Assembly (NCBI GenBank): GCA_964591275.1
Contig: CAZQAE010000012.1
Location: forward strand, 1-64,000
Direction: 5' to 3'
Length of the DNA: 64,000 nucleotides
Origin: G963674685 sp964591275
GTDB taxonomy: Bacteria > Lernaellota > Lernaellaia > JACKCT01
In this document: piece by piece, positions 52,950-62,516 of the stretch
Layout of the letters: the number at the start of each line of letters is the position of its first letter
Numbering within the stretch: the stretch's first letter is position 1
Position numbers and translations under genes: made by a program
The notes under the pieces: model-generated
Told to the model about the DNA's origin: nothing
Databases searched by the model: none
Seen by the model: the letters and a program-made list of their open reading frames with translations, nothing else

Positions 52950-53047
52950 TGTGGGAGCGGTTTTGTTCTCGTGAATGTAGGAGCGACATTCCTGTCGCGA
53001 CCTTGGCTGCGATGTCGATCAGTCACGACAAGAATGTCGTTCCTACA
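52950..53047. repeat. Complete REP-like palindromic pair
   Basis: TGTAGGAGCGACATTCC...GTCGCGA (52975-53000) and its inverse TCACGACAAGAATGTCGTTC...CTACA (53022-53047) face each other about 20 bases apart, between two convergent genes. A further diverged unit (TGGGAGCGG) precedes at 52951. This is the fullest copy of the family in the window. Confidence 0.8.
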
Positions 53048-53056
53048 GAAAATTCC

Positions 53057-53440
53057 CTAAATGGAAGCCAGGCGAGCCATCTCGGGGTTTTCGTCTTTGA
53101 TCCTGTTTTTGTCATCGACGAAAATGAGCTTCGGCTCGTGCTTTTTCGCTTCGGCGTCTTCCATCTCGAACCAGGACCCGATGATGATCATGTCGCCGAC
53201 GGAAACCAGGCGGGCAGCCGCGCCGTTCACGCAGATACAGCCCGAACCCCTTTTCTCAGGAAGGGCGTAGGTTTCAAATCGTTGGCCGTTTGTAATGTCC
53301 CACACAGCCACTTTTTCAAAGGTCAGGATATCCGCCGCCTCCAAAAGGGTTCTGTCTATGGCGATGGAGCCTTCGTAATTGAGATCGGCTCGCGTGACGG
53401 TGGCGCGGTGAATCTTGCTGTTTAGCATCGTGCGCTTCAT
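53057..53440 (-). CDS. panD: Aspartate 1-decarboxylase PanD (proenzyme)
   Basis: The 127-residue proenzyme makes beta-alanine for pantothenate. NYEGSIAID places the self-cleavage between Gly24 and Ser25, where Ser becomes the pyruvoyl group. RFETYAL and GSGCICVNGAAA are conserved. GGAGG lies 8 bases before the ATG at 53440, which fixes this start over 53455. It follows panC on the same strand by about 60 bases. Confidence 0.96.
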   Translation of the reverse strand: MKRTMLNSKIHRATVTRADLNYEGSIAIDRTLLEAADILTFEKVAVWDITNGQRFETYALPEKRGSGCICVNGAAARLVSVGDMIIIGSWFEMEDAEAKKHEPKLIFVDDKNRIKDENPEMARLASI

Positions 53441-53502
53441 TTTATTAACCTCCATATCGGCTCAGCACCGGCGCGGGGCCGGTTGCCTGCACCCACGGAA
53501 TA

Positions 53503-54366
53503 TTAGCGGGGTTTTTTGTGCCCCAAAAGAACAGTGTTGTCAATAAGCCGCGCAACACTAAATTTCATTGCCATGGCCAAAAGCGAAGGTCCGGCAATAT
53601 TTTTCTCGATGAGCTTCAAATCGGGGATCGACCTGATCTCAACGTAATCGAGTTTTGCCAGTGAAGCCTTTTGCAACTCTTTTTTCACTCCATCGAGGAT
53701 CACGCCCACGCTTCTTATATCTCTTTCGACCATTTCACGGGCATCCTTGAGCGATTTCGACAAGTGGACGGCTTGCCGTCTCTCCTCCGTGGTAAGATAA
53801 ACATTGCGGCTGCTCATGGCCAGGCCATCAGGCTCGCGAAAAGTTTCCTCCGGCACAACCTCAAGGTCCATGTTCATGTCCTGAACCATGCGGTCCACCA
53901 CAAGGTATTGCTGATAGTCCTTGGCCCCGAAGACGGCATAATGCGGTTTGACGATGTTGAAAAGCTTCGCGCACACCGTCGCCACGCCCTTGAAGTGGAT
54001 CGGGCGGTCGATCCCGCACATCACCTTTTGAAGGTGCGTGACTTGCACCTCTGTCTGAAAACCGTCCGGGTACATGGATTTTGCGTCGGGATAATAAATA
54101 ATATCCGTTCCCCGCTCCTTTGCCAGGCGCTCATCACGCTCGAAATCACGGGGGTAGCACTCCAGGTCCTCGCCGGCGGCAAACTGCGTGGGATTGACGA
54201 AAATCGACAGGACGATCACATCCGACAATTTCCGCGCTCTGTCGAGAAGCGCCATGTGTCCCGCATGCAAATATCCCATCGTGGGAACGAATCCGATGCT
54301 TTTTCCCGCGGCTCGGATTCGATCCGCTTCGCGCTTCATTTCCTGGGGAGTTTTTATAATTTTCAT
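53503..54366 (-). CDS. panC: Pantothenate synthetase PanC
   Basis: The 287-residue product joins pantoate and beta-alanine with ATP. VPTMGYLHAGHMALL has the HxGH nucleotide-binding motif, FVNPTQF the pantoate site, and FGAKDYQQ and MSSRNVYL (the KMSKS-like loop) follow. Length is standard. ATG at 54366 has AGGTGAGG upstream; GTG at 54378 is also in frame. It pairs with panD; no panB is visible. Confidence 0.96.
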   Translation of the reverse strand: MKIIKTPQEMKREADRIRAAGKSIGFVPTMGYLHAGHMALLDRARKLSDVIVLSIFVNPTQFAAGEDLECYPRDFERDERLAKERGTDIIYYPDAKSMYPDGFQTEVQVTHLQKVMCGIDRPIHFKGVATVCAKLFNIVKPHYAVFGAKDYQQYLVVDRMVQDMNMDLEVVPEETFREPDGLAMSSRNVYLTTEERRQAVHLSKSLKDAREMVERDIRSVGVILDGVKKELQKASLAKLDYVEIRSIPDLKLIEKNIAGPSLLAMAMKFSVARLIDNTVLLGHKKPR

Positions 54367-54525
54367 GTGAGTCCTCACCTCGAAAAAGAGCTAATTTTTG
54401 TCATTTCGACCGGAACGACAAGGTTTGAACTTCTCTTTTAGGTTTCAAATGACAACCAAATTCAAAGGCGAAAAATTCTTTGAAATGTTTCCGCTCATTT
54501 TGAATCAAACTTATTTCCTAATGGG

Positions 54526-55170
54526 CTAGCTGTTTGAGCCAAGGGGAATGAAATGCTTGGTGCCGCGCTCGTGCGTTTCGATTTCGTGCAGCAGCGCGTC
54601 GAAGTCTTCGGCGCTGTTGACGAAGTCAAAATCCGATGTGTTCACCACGAGCAGGGGCGTTTCATCATAGGCGAAGAAAAACTTGCTGTAGGCATTGGTC
54701 AAGGCCGCGAGATATTCCGGCGACAGGCGTTTTTCGTAAGGGATATTGCGCGTGCGGATGCGTTTCAAAAGAACCTTGGGATGGGCCACGAGGAATACAA
54801 CCAAGTCCGGCTTGGCGATTTCAGGTTCGAGGATGCGAAAAACGCGTTGGTACAACGCCAGTTCGTGCTCTGTCAGGTTGAGGGCCGCGAATATTTTATC
54901 TTTGGCAAACAGATAATCGCTGATGGTATAGCGCTTGAACAGATCCTGCTGCAGCAGATCTTTTTGCTGCTGGTATCGGGAAAGCAAAAAGAAAAGCTGC
55001 GTCTGAAAGGCGTATTTTCGCGAGTCCTTGTAAAAACCTTCGAGAAATGGATTTTCAGCGGCCTGCTCCAGGACAAGACGCGCGCCGAGTCTTTCGCCGA
55101 GCATCTTGGAAAGGCTCGTTTTCCCGACGCCGATGGGACCTTCCGCAACGATGTATCTCGGTTTTGCCAT
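54526..55170 (-). CDS. Deoxynucleoside kinase family protein
   Basis: The 214-residue product has P-loop AEGPIGVGKTSLSKML at residues 9-24, SDYLFAKDKIFAALNL in the middle (nucleoside-site region), and LLKRIRTRNIPYEKRLS as the lid with several Arg. This fits the deoxyadenosine/deoxyguanosine kinase family, which salvages deoxynucleosides. It lies upstream of panC on the same strand with a 159-base gap. Substrate preference cannot be told from the sequence. Confidence 0.88.
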   Translation of the reverse strand: MAKPRYIVAEGPIGVGKTSLSKMLGERLGARLVLEQAAENPFLEGFYKDSRKYAFQTQLFFLLSRYQQQKDLLQQDLFKRYTISDYLFAKDKIFAALNLTEHELALYQRVFRILEPEIAKPDLVVFLVAHPKVLLKRIRTRNIPYEKRLSPEYLAALTNAYSKFFFAYDETPLLVVNTSDFDFVNSAEDFDALLHEIETHERGTKHFIPLGSNS

Positions 55171-55398
55171 TCGCTTTTTCGACCTTGCGGGATTGTCGTA
55201 TTCGTCCTGTTTTTCATCAATAACATGATCATGCTAGCCAATCTTGAAAGGTCGGGCAAGGTGGCGTGATGTTGAAAACGCTATTTAGGAAAAAAAAGCC
55301 GCGAGCGTCATTTTGGCCGACTTGCTTTCCACGTCGCGACAGTTAAGCTGATTTCGGTACTGAATATGCGCCGCAAAACAAAGGATGCTGGGCAGCCA

Positions 55399-56184
55399 AT
55401 GAAACGACTATTATTTTTTGCGTTGTTCATTTTGACATTTAACGCGGCGCAGGCATTCGCTGAGGCCGCATCCCGGGAAATTCTGGTTCCGGAAAGTCCG
55501 GTCATTGAGATTGTTGTCGCCGGGGACGTTGTGGTTTCACCGGGGGACAGCGGAAAAATCACGATTTCCGGATCGCTCACGAGCCGCGCGAATAACAAAA
55601 CGGCAACCAAAGACCCTATCAAGCTCAAAGCGACAGAGGCGGGAGCGAAAATCGAGACGGATCATTTTTCGCAAAAGAAATTCGTCGCTAACACGCGGAT
55701 TCTCATTCCGGCGGACGCCGCATTGCTCATCAAGATCGCCGGCGGAACTCTGAAGCTGGAAAAGATTGAGGGCGACCTAAAAATTCGGCAGAGGGGCGGA
55801 ACGGTCACAATCAACAGGCATCGAGGCGATATCAAAGTCGAAATGTCGAAAGGCAAACTGGATATTTCCGAATATCTGGGCGAGGGCCGCAGCGTGGTTG
55901 TCGAGGGGAAAAAGGGAGATGTGTCGGCGTCCATCGGAGCGGTGGAGGTTGGTCCGGGCCGCATCGAAATGAAAAAGGGCAATATCCGCTTTCAAATAGA
56001 TCACGGCACGAAAGTCGCTGTTCACGCGCGCATCACCAAGCGGGGCGTGGTCAAATCCGACGAAGCCGTTACACGCACCGATCCGGCAACCGCCTACTTC
56101 ACCGCCAACGACGGAAGCAGTTTATGGGAACTTAGCTGTAGAGAAGGCACGATCAATTTAGTCGTTCCAAGCCATAAAAAATAG
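55399..56184 (+). CDS. Exported DUF4097-like (beta-repeat adhesin-type) protein
   Basis: The 261-residue product has a signal peptide (LLFFALFILTFNAAQAFA). The rest is made of short repeated beta strands (LLIKIAGGTLKLEKIEGDLKI, GGTVTINRHRGDIKVEMSKG, GNIRFQIDHGTKV) typical of DUF4097/DUF2807 right-handed beta-helix proteins. It is probably periplasmic or surface; its function is unknown. No strong ribosome site; the start at 55399 is chosen because it gives a standard signal peptide. tRNA-Val follows. Confidence 0.7.
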   Translation: MKRLLFFALFILTFNAAQAFAEAASREILVPESPVIEIVVAGDVVVSPGDSGKITISGSLTSRANNKTATKDPIKLKATEAGAKIETDHFSQKKFVANTRILIPADAALLIKIAGGTLKLEKIEGDLKIRQRGGTVTINRHRGDIKVEMSKGKLDISEYLGEGRSVVVEGKKGDVSASIGAVEVGPGRIEMKKGNIRFQIDHGTKVAVHARITKRGVVKSDEAVTRTDPATAYFTANDGSSLWELSCREGTINLVVPSHKK

Positions 56185-56236
56185 ACCCTTCACACTACGC
56201 GTTAATTTCTGCTATTATCCGGTGCCCGATAGCCAC

Positions 56237-56309
56237 AGGCGGGTAGCTCAGTTGGTAGAGCAACGGCCTTACACGCCGTGGGTCGCAGGTTCGAGCCCTG
56301 TTCCGCCTA
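56237..56309 (+). tRNA. tRNA-Val (anticodon UAC)
   Basis: This is a 73-base cloverleaf. The acceptor is AGGCGGG/TCCGCCT, the D arm GCTC-AGTTGGTAGA-GC, and the anticodon stem ACGGC/GCCGT with loop CTTACAC (UAC reads GUA and related Val codons). The T arm is GCAGG-TTCGAGC-CCTGT and the discriminator A. CCA is not encoded. It ends 20 bases before the next gene. Confidence 0.95.
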
Positions 56310-56329
56310 TAGTCGTTTCACCTCTCAAG

Positions 56330-57052
56330 ATGAAAGAAACCGCAAATCGGCTCATGCGCATCGAAGTTTTCACAAGCGGCATCCTGAAAACCAACAGCTA
56401 CGTCGTCGGCGCCGATACCAGCCGAGAGGTTATCGTTATCGATCCGGCGGGGAAAACGCGCCCCATCATTGAATACATCAACCGCGAAAAGCTCGAAGTC
56501 AGCGCCATCGTCAACACGCATGGCCATTGGGATCACATCAGCGGCAATAGCGCGCTCAAGGCGGCGACGGGCGCTCCGGTGTGCGTGCATGAGATGGACG
56601 GCACGAAGCTGGGCGGCATAAGTCCCTGGGCGCTACTGTTTAGAGGACGTCCGCGCTGGTCTCCGCCCGCCGATCGCGTGCTCGTGGAAGGAGATGACGT
56701 TGCGGCCGGAAATTATCGATTCGAAGTTATCCATACGCCGGGGCATTCGCCGGGGAGCATCTGTCTAAAATATAAAAAATTCCTTTTCACCGGCGATACT
56801 CTTTTTGCCGGGGGCGTCGGTAGAACCAAAAACGGTCGCGAGGGGTGGAAAGTGATTTCCGAAAGCATTCAGAAAAAACTGTTCATCCTGTCCGACGACA
56901 TTGCCTGTTATCCCGGTCACGGCCCCAGGACGACCATCGAAAGAGAGCGCAAAGGCAATATCTTTGTTCGCTTCAGTCAGGAACAGATTGAACAGTGGCT
57001 CTTGCAGGCGCCCAGGAGACCAAAGCGCGAAGTTGAAAAGGAAGGCGAATGA
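56330..57052 (+). CDS. Metallo-beta-lactamase-fold hydrolase (glyoxalase II-like)
   Basis: The 240-residue product has VNTHGHWDHISGN (HxHxDH), TPGHSPGSICL, FTGDTLFAGGVGRT and YPGHGPRTTI, the five metal-site regions of the MBL fold in the order seen in YcbL/glyoxalase-II-like proteins. It may hydrolyse a thioester such as S-lactoylglutathione or a related compound. Start 56330 or 56354 is possible; 56354 is closer to the first strand. Its end overlaps the untranslated lead of the protease gene. Confidence 0.85.
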   Translation: MKETANRLMRIEVFTSGILKTNSYVVGADTSREVIVIDPAGKTRPIIEYINREKLEVSAIVNTHGHWDHISGNSALKAATGAPVCVHEMDGTKLGGISPWALLFRGRPRWSPPADRVLVEGDDVAAGNYRFEVIHTPGHSPGSICLKYKKFLFTGDTLFAGGVGRTKNGREGWKVISESIQKKLFILSDDIACYPGHGPRTTIERERKGNIFVRFSQEQIEQWLLQAPRRPKREVEKEGE

Positions 57053-57089
57053 AAATCTACAATTTTACGTTCGCAATCGGAGCCGGAGT

Positions 57090-58925
57090 TTGATCGACAA
57101 AAAGCCGAATAACAAGCCGCAGGTGGTGCGCCCCCGCTCCTTTACCACGCTTGTGCTGATGGTATGCGCTGCGCTGGCTGTCATTTACTACGTCTCACAA
57201 CGCACCGGAGATCCCAACGCCAGGATGCTTCGCGACGTTTTTGGTCTTATTGACGAGTTTTATCTTGTCGCAACGGATCGTGAAGCCTTGATGACCGATG
57301 CATTTACGGGCATGGCGAAAACCCTCATTCCGAAGCCGGAGACAAAAACCCCATCCGCCGATGACGACACTATGGATGACGATGATTCAGCCGGAGCAGG
57401 CGATGATGATTCGGCCACTGCGGATGGCGACGCAAAGGCCGGGGATTCGGTCAGCAACGGCGGTGAGAAAGCGCTGTCCGACGAGCCGGAAAAGCAATAC
57501 GACGAAGTTTCTCTATTGAACATGATGAAGGAAATGAAAAGCCAGCAGGAATCGCTGGAAAACGCGGCTGATCTGCCGCCGAGTCCTCTGACCGTCGTTG
57601 CGAAAGACGGAGAAATTACGCTGACGATAAATGACCAATCCATGACCATTGCCGTGGTCGACGACCGAAACCAAGCCGTCGATGCCTACATGCGCGGTTA
57701 TCGTTTCGTCATGCGAAACATAGAGGGCGACGCAGGCGACAAACTCTTTTATAAATCGCTGGAATACATGACCAGGAAGCTGGACCCGCACTCGGGATTT
57801 CTGCCGCCCGTGCAGTATGACAACATCCAGGCGGAAACGCAGGGACATTTCGGCGGCGTGGGCATTGAGGTCGGCATTCGCGGCGACATGCTGACGGTCG
57901 TCGCGCCCATTGAAGGAACGCCGGCGTTTAGGGCGAAGCTTGCGCCCATGGATCGCATCGTGGCCGTGGAAGGCAAAACGACAATCGGTATGTCCCTGTA
58001 CGAAGCGGTCAACTTGATTCGCGGCGAAATCGGCACCCCGGTGGTCCTGACGATCCGCAGGGTCGGCATCGACGATTTCGATGTGAAACTCATTCGTAGC
58101 GACATACCGGTCAATACGATAAAAGCGATTTGGCAAGATGGAAACGTTGCATGGGTGCGAATATTTTCATTCAATCAATCGACAGCCGATGATCTTAAAA
58201 GCTCCCTGAAATCCTTCGAGTCGGAGCACGGCGACATCCGGGGTCTGATTCTGGATCTGCGATTCAATCCGGGAGGTCTTCTCGATCAGGCCGTCGCGGT
58301 GTCGGACATGTTCCTGGAATCGGGCATGATTGTAAATACGCTCGGGCGCGGTCGCCTCCGGGAAAGCGAAAGTTTCGCCGCATCACCGGGGACGCGTGGC
58401 GGCGTTCCCATTATCGTGCTGGTCAATAACGGGTCCGCCAGCGCCTCGGAGATCGTTGCCGGTGCTCTGCAGGATCATGAGAGGGCACTGGTTGTTGGAA
58501 CGCGGACCTTCGGCAAGGGAAGCGTGCAAAGCATCTTCCGACTGCCCGACAACGCCGGTCTGCGCCTGACGACGGCTCTTTACTATACTCCCAGCGGTCG
58601 CTCTATTCAGGCCTCGGGTATTACTCCCGACGTTCACATTCGTTTTCCCGAACTTGAAGAGCAACTCGCCGCCCTGCACTCGGAGTCAGCATTCAAAGGA
58701 CAGATCAAAAGCAATATGACCGTCCAGGAAGTTCCTGATGTGGAAATTGACGGGAAAGTTCTTCACGAATTTTATCAGAAGACAGGAAAAATTGTGGAAG
58801 ATGAATTTCAGCCGGAAAAAAACGACTGGCTATTGGTCTTCGCCGTGGAAATCCTTCAGGGAAAGGATATTTCCGTTCCGGGAATGACAGCGCACGCCGA
58901 CAGCATCCTAAAGACTCTGAAATAG
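57090..58925 (+). CDS. S41 C-terminal-processing peptidase with acidic insert
   Basis: The 611-residue product starts at TTG with GGAG 7 bases upstream; no in-frame ATG gives the membrane anchor. One membrane segment (FTTLVLMVCAALAVIYYVS) is followed by a periplasmic part. An acidic insert near residues 90-125 (DDDTMDDDDSAGAGDDD) separates the N-terminal helix from the core. A PDZ domain (GHFGGVGIEV...) and the S41 domain with NGSASASEIVAGAL (Ser near 447) and FGKGSVQS (Lys near 474) complete the Ser-Lys dyad. It is a CtpA/Prc-like periplasmic protease. Confidence 0.9.
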   Translation: MIDKKPNNKPQVVRPRSFTTLVLMVCAALAVIYYVSQRTGDPNARMLRDVFGLIDEFYLVATDREALMTDAFTGMAKTLIPKPETKTPSADDDTMDDDDSAGAGDDDSATADGDAKAGDSVSNGGEKALSDEPEKQYDEVSLLNMMKEMKSQQESLENAADLPPSPLTVVAKDGEITLTINDQSMTIAVVDDRNQAVDAYMRGYRFVMRNIEGDAGDKLFYKSLEYMTRKLDPHSGFLPPVQYDNIQAETQGHFGGVGIEVGIRGDMLTVVAPIEGTPAFRAKLAPMDRIVAVEGKTTIGMSLYEAVNLIRGEIGTPVVLTIRRVGIDDFDVKLIRSDIPVNTIKAIWQDGNVAWVRIFSFNQSTADDLKSSLKSFESEHGDIRGLILDLRFNPGGLLDQAVAVSDMFLESGMIVNTLGRGRLRESESFAASPGTRGGVPIIVLVNNGSASASEIVAGALQDHERALVVGTRTFGKGSVQSIFRLPDNAGLRLTTALYYTPSGRSIQASGITPDVHIRFPELEEQLAALHSESAFKGQIKSNMTVQEVPDVEIDGKVLHEFYQKTGKIVEDEFQPEKNDWLLVFAVEILQGKDISVPGMTAHADSILKTLK

Positions 58926-59235
58926 ATTAAATTAGGGTGGCTGATAAAAATTGAATAAGGCACCGCGAAAATTGGCGACCGTACGAATTTAAAGATTTGA
59001 TTTTTTACTCAAAATTGCCTGCTCATTGTCGTATCTTCAGCAAAAGCATCAGATGGGACTGGACATTCGCGGCAACGAAACCGAGCCGCGAACGGAAAAT
59101 CGCCGTTAGGCGATGAGTGAGCGGGTGGTTGTTTTTTCCCCCTTACCAAAGCTCATGGCGTGTGCCATAATCCGCACTGGATGATAAGGATCACCCTCGT
59201 GCGACGGTGAATTAAATAATTATATGGAGCGTCAA
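58926..59235. other. Intergenic region before malic enzyme
   Basis: This is about 310 bases. TTACCA (59143-59148) and CATAAT (59166-59171), 17 bases apart, form a possible promoter. Nothing else is recognised. Confidence 0.4.
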
Positions 59236-60522
59236 ATGGAAAAAGAAAAATCTCTTCGCTATCACTCTGAAGGACGACCGGGCAAAATCGAAGTCATTCC
59301 GACCAAGCCATGCGTCACGCAGGAAGACCTCTCGCTAGCCTACACGCCGGGCGTTGCGATCCCCTGCCTGGAAATAGAAAAAAATCCCCAGGATGCCTAT
59401 AAGTACACGAACCGCGGAAATCTGGTTGCTGTTATTACAGACGGCACGGCGGTTCTGGGACTGGGCAACATTGGCGCGTTGGCCTCAAAGCCGGTCATGG
59501 AAGGCAAGGGCGTTCTGTTCAAGCGCTTCGCCGATGTGGATGTTTTCGACATCGAGATGAACTCGGGTGATTCGGACAAGTTCATTGAGGCCGTGAAGTT
59601 GATGGAGCCGACATTCGGCGGCATCAACCTGGAGGACATCAAGGCCCCGCAGTGTTTTTACATTGAGGAACGTCTCAAAAAAGAAATGGGCATCGCTGTC
59701 TTTCACGATGACCAACATGGAACGGCGATCATCACCGGAGCGGCGCTGATGAACGCGATGGAAGTTACAGGGAAAAAGATTGGCGATATCAAAATGGTCG
59801 TCAACGGTGCCGGCGCCGCCGGCATCGCCTGCGTGAAACTCTATTGCCGACTCGGCATCAACAAAGACAACATCATCATGTGCGACTCCAAGGGCGTGAT
59901 CTACAAAGGACGCGCCGAAGGCATGAACCCCTACAAAGAGGAGTTCGCCGTCGACACGAAGGCGCGGACCCTTGCCGAGGCCATGAACGGCGCCGATTTG
60001 TTTCTCGGGCTTTCCGTCGCCGGAGCCTTGAAACCGGAGATGCTCAAAAGTATGGCCGATCGTCCCATCGTTTTTTCTCTGGCCAATCCAATGCCGGAAA
60101 TCATGCCCGAGGAGGCAAAGGCTGCGCGCCCCGACGTGTTGATAGCCACCGGTCGAAGCGATTATCCGAACCAGGTCAACAACGTGCTCGGTTTCCCCTT
60201 CATCTTCCGTGGAGCTTTGGATGTCAGAGCCAGCGACATCAACGAGGAAATGAAAATGGCGGCCTCCGAGCAGATTGCGAAGCTGGCGCGCGAAAAAGAG
60301 ATTCCCGATTCCGTGAAACGCGCCTATCAAAACCGCGATTTCACTTTCGGTCCCCAATATCTCATCCCGACGCCCTTTGATCCCCGAGTGGTTCTCTGGG
60401 TCGCTCCGGCGGTGGCGCAGGCCGCCGTGGATACCGGCGTGGCCCGCGTGGATTCCTTTGACAAGGAAAAATATCTGGATGAACTCAAAGCCCGGATGGA
60501 ACGCGTTACGCTAAAATCCTGA
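59236..60522 (+). CDS. Malic enzyme (malate dehydrogenase, oxaloacetate-decarboxylating)
   Basis: The 428-residue product converts malate to pyruvate and CO2 with NAD(P)H. HSEGRPGKIEV, LAYTPGVAIPCLEI, VITDGTAVLGLGNIG, FHDDQHGTAIITGAAL and VVNGAGAAGIAC are signatures of the short bacterial type; the phosphotransacetylase-like C-terminal domain of MaeB is absent. ATG 59236 has GGAG 6 bases upstream, made by the earlier ATGGAG at 59224. Together with the kor genes it can feed or drain the C4/C3 pool. The cofactor preference is not clear. Confidence 0.93.
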   Translation: MEKEKSLRYHSEGRPGKIEVIPTKPCVTQEDLSLAYTPGVAIPCLEIEKNPQDAYKYTNRGNLVAVITDGTAVLGLGNIGALASKPVMEGKGVLFKRFADVDVFDIEMNSGDSDKFIEAVKLMEPTFGGINLEDIKAPQCFYIEERLKKEMGIAVFHDDQHGTAIITGAALMNAMEVTGKKIGDIKMVVNGAGAAGIACVKLYCRLGINKDNIIMCDSKGVIYKGRAEGMNPYKEEFAVDTKARTLAEAMNGADLFLGLSVAGALKPEMLKSMADRPIVFSLANPMPEIMPEEAKAARPDVLIATGRSDYPNQVNNVLGFPFIFRGALDVRASDINEEMKMAASEQIAKLAREKEIPDSVKRAYQNRDFTFGPQYLIPTPFDPRVVLWVAPAVAQAAVDTGVARVDSFDKEKYLDELKARMERVTLKS

Positions 60523-60934
60523 GCTTCGAAACATCGCAGTGGGTCATTCAAGGAACCGCTAATGGACTCTAATGAACGCGAGTTGCTCTAAAAGAAGCGG
60601 TCCTTGGGGTGGTTGACTGTGCCATGGACGTTTTGAATCATCAATTTCAAGCGAGCCAAGCTGGAATGGAAACGAATTGTATTGAAAAACAAAAACCGTA
60701 AATAAGTTTAACTTTTAAGCGTCTCTTCGCGTTTATTAGCGGTTGAAAGAAATGGGAAATGCTTTTCACAAATAGTGCAATTTTTCTCATTGCGCAGCCG
60801 CTTGTGAGCAAAATTATGCGGCAAAAAACTTCTGGATTCATTTGTGGCTACCGTTTATACTGGCCGGGTGACAATTGGATTTCGGATTGAAACGCGCAAA
60901 GTATTTTGCGCCCAAATCACTTGCGGGAGGTTTT
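60523..60934. other. Intergenic region, nothing firm
   Basis: This AT-rich gap holds only a weak TATACT (60856-60861) upstream of the lipoprotein gene. Confidence 0.35.
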
Positions 60935-61732
60935 ATGTTTAGCAGATCCCACACCCTGTTCATCTTGTTGATTATAGTGAGCGCATTCGTCCTGGGCGGC
61001 TGCGATGTCTTCGAAGACGTGCAAGACTCCGTCACGGATTCGATTAACGATTCCGCCAGGCAAAGGCAAAATTTCGAATTGCGCATGGACCCCTTGCCTG
61101 TCGGCGTGCCGGAAGAATTTCTCGCGTATATCCCGGAGGACGTTCGCGCCGAGTACGAAGCATTACTCGCCGAATACAGGGAAAATGGCGAACCGGCGGA
61201 TATCGACACGCTGCTGGAGATGTTTGACGATTATATCCAGATGGCCGCCGATGAATTCGGCCAGGAGTACGTGGATATGATCATCGGAGCGCTGCATGGG
61301 AAGTTCTGCCTTCCAATAGCGCAGAGCATCGACGATTATATGGTCGACGAATCCTGGTGGTCGGATGCCAAGAGCCATCTTGAGGAAGTCGAGATTTCCG
61401 AGATGAATTATAAGGTGAAAAGCAACGCTTCCACAGCGCACATTCATTTCAACTTCTACCTGACTGACTCCGCGGACTGGGAGCAGATCACCGCCGCCGA
61501 AATTTTTGGCGTCACCGACTGGATTTCCGCAGGCGAGAATGTGGATTGGACTCCTCTTATTGTGGAGGCCGACGCTTATGCGCGTATGGAAAATCTGATG
61601 CTCCATCCCTCCACGGATTTTTCAGTTTGCGTGACGATTCCTGAGATTGAAGAGGGTGCCGCGGACCTCCTGATGATAAGCCAGGAAGTACAGATTGAGC
61701 TCAGCGGAATCGTTACATTTGTGCCTCTTTAG
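60935..61732 (+). CDS. Lipoprotein of unknown function
   Basis: The 265-residue product has lipobox LGGC near residue 23 with Asp at +2, which in enterobacteria would hold it at the inner membrane. An acidic helical region follows (PEDVRAEYEALLAEYRENG), then a beta-rich part (STAHIHFNFYLTDSADW). No long Asp tract is present, unlike the other lipoproteins here. No family recognised. GGGAGG is 5 bases before the ATG at 60935. A strong terminator follows. Confidence 0.75.
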   Translation: MFSRSHTLFILLIIVSAFVLGGCDVFEDVQDSVTDSINDSARQRQNFELRMDPLPVGVPEEFLAYIPEDVRAEYEALLAEYRENGEPADIDTLLEMFDDYIQMAADEFGQEYVDMIIGALHGKFCLPIAQSIDDYMVDESWWSDAKSHLEEVEISEMNYKVKSNASTAHIHFNFYLTDSADWEQITAAEIFGVTDWISAGENVDWTPLIVEADAYARMENLMLHPSTDFSVCVTIPEIEEGAADLLMISQEVQIELSGIVTFVPL

Positions 61733-61784
61733 ATATTGAGCCAATGAAATTCACCGCGCGTTGCGATGCGCGGTTGCAAAACCA

Positions 61785-61821
61785 AAAAGCCTCGTCGGCA
61801 ACACCGGCGAGGCTTTTTTTA
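61785..61821 (+). terminator. Intrinsic terminator
   Basis: The stem AAGCCTCG / CGAGGCTT, with a CGG/CCG inner extension and a short loop, is followed by seven T. It can also act on the opposite strand for the phosphatase gene through its A-run. Confidence 0.9.
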
Positions 61822-61862
61822 CGTTTCCCATTGGAGATGTTTTTTTAAGAGGGCGCTAAAAA

Positions 61863-62516
61863 TCAATCAATTAATTGGCCATCGAAGCGCCAGAATTTCG
61901 CGTCGCGCATGCTCAATCCCAGGAGTTGCGTGCCGAAAGGTCCCAGTCGGACCACGCTGAGAGAGGCGTTGGCGACGTCGAAGAGAAAGAAGTGCTTTGA
62001 AAGGTTCATGTCCAAAAGTAGGCATAAGGCGGTGCGAATGACTCCGCCGTGGCAGACGCACAGGATGTGCTGACCTTCGTGTTCCGCAATGATCTTATCG
62101 AAAACAACCCCGCGCACGCGCTGCGCCATTTCCGCCAGGCTCTCGCCGCCTCCGGGTCGCGTGTGCAAAGGGTCTTTCCGGAATTTCTTGAACATATCGG
62201 GCTGGCTTTTTACCAAATCCCGATAGTCCTTGTCCTCCCAGTCGCCGTAGTCCTGCTCACGCAGATCGTCAAGGCGCTTGGCTGTTGGTTTTCGCCCTTC
62301 GCAGATGATGTTGCAGGTGTCGTATGCCCGCGACAGCGTGCTCGTGTATGCGGCGTCGAAATGCACATCCCTTGTTATCTTTGCCAGGCTCCGGGCTTGT
62401 TCGATGCCAAGCTCGGTTAAGGGACTTTCCGACTGCCCGCCGATGATGGAATCCCGATTGTGAATGGATTGCCCATGCCGGACGAAAAATATGTGTGTCA
62501 TTTCCTGAGTTTTCAA
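61863..62516 (-). CDS. Histidine phosphatase family protein (phosphoglycerate-mutase-like)
   Basis: The 217-residue product has IFFVRHGQSIHNRD with the catalytic RHG, and VCHGGVIRTAL with the second His, as in cobC/gpmB/PhoE-type phosphatases. Length is normal. The TTG at 62516 has AGGA at a good distance; ATG at 62501 is the alternative with a close AGGAA. The substrate may be a phospho-sugar, phosphoglycerate or alpha-ribazole phosphate; not decidable here. Confidence 0.88.
   Translation of the reverse strand: MKTQEMTHIFFVRHGQSIHNRDSIIGGQSESPLTELGIEQARSLAKITRDVHFDAAYTSTLSRAYDTCNIICEGRKPTAKRLDDLREQDYGDWEDKDYRDLVKSQPDMFKKFRKDPLHTRPGGGESLAEMAQRVRGVVFDKIIAEHEGQHILCVCHGGVIRTALCLLLDMNLSKHFFLFDVANASLSVVRLGPFGTQLLGLSMRDAKFWRFDGQLID

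Noticed and set aside
56222..56329. N-terminal extension of the MBL hydrolase through the tRNA
   Set aside because: The frame is open, but it runs across tRNA-Val; the protein start is after the tRNA.
59485..60357. A 290-codon minus-strand frame
   Set aside because: It is antisense to malic enzyme and has no domain of its own.
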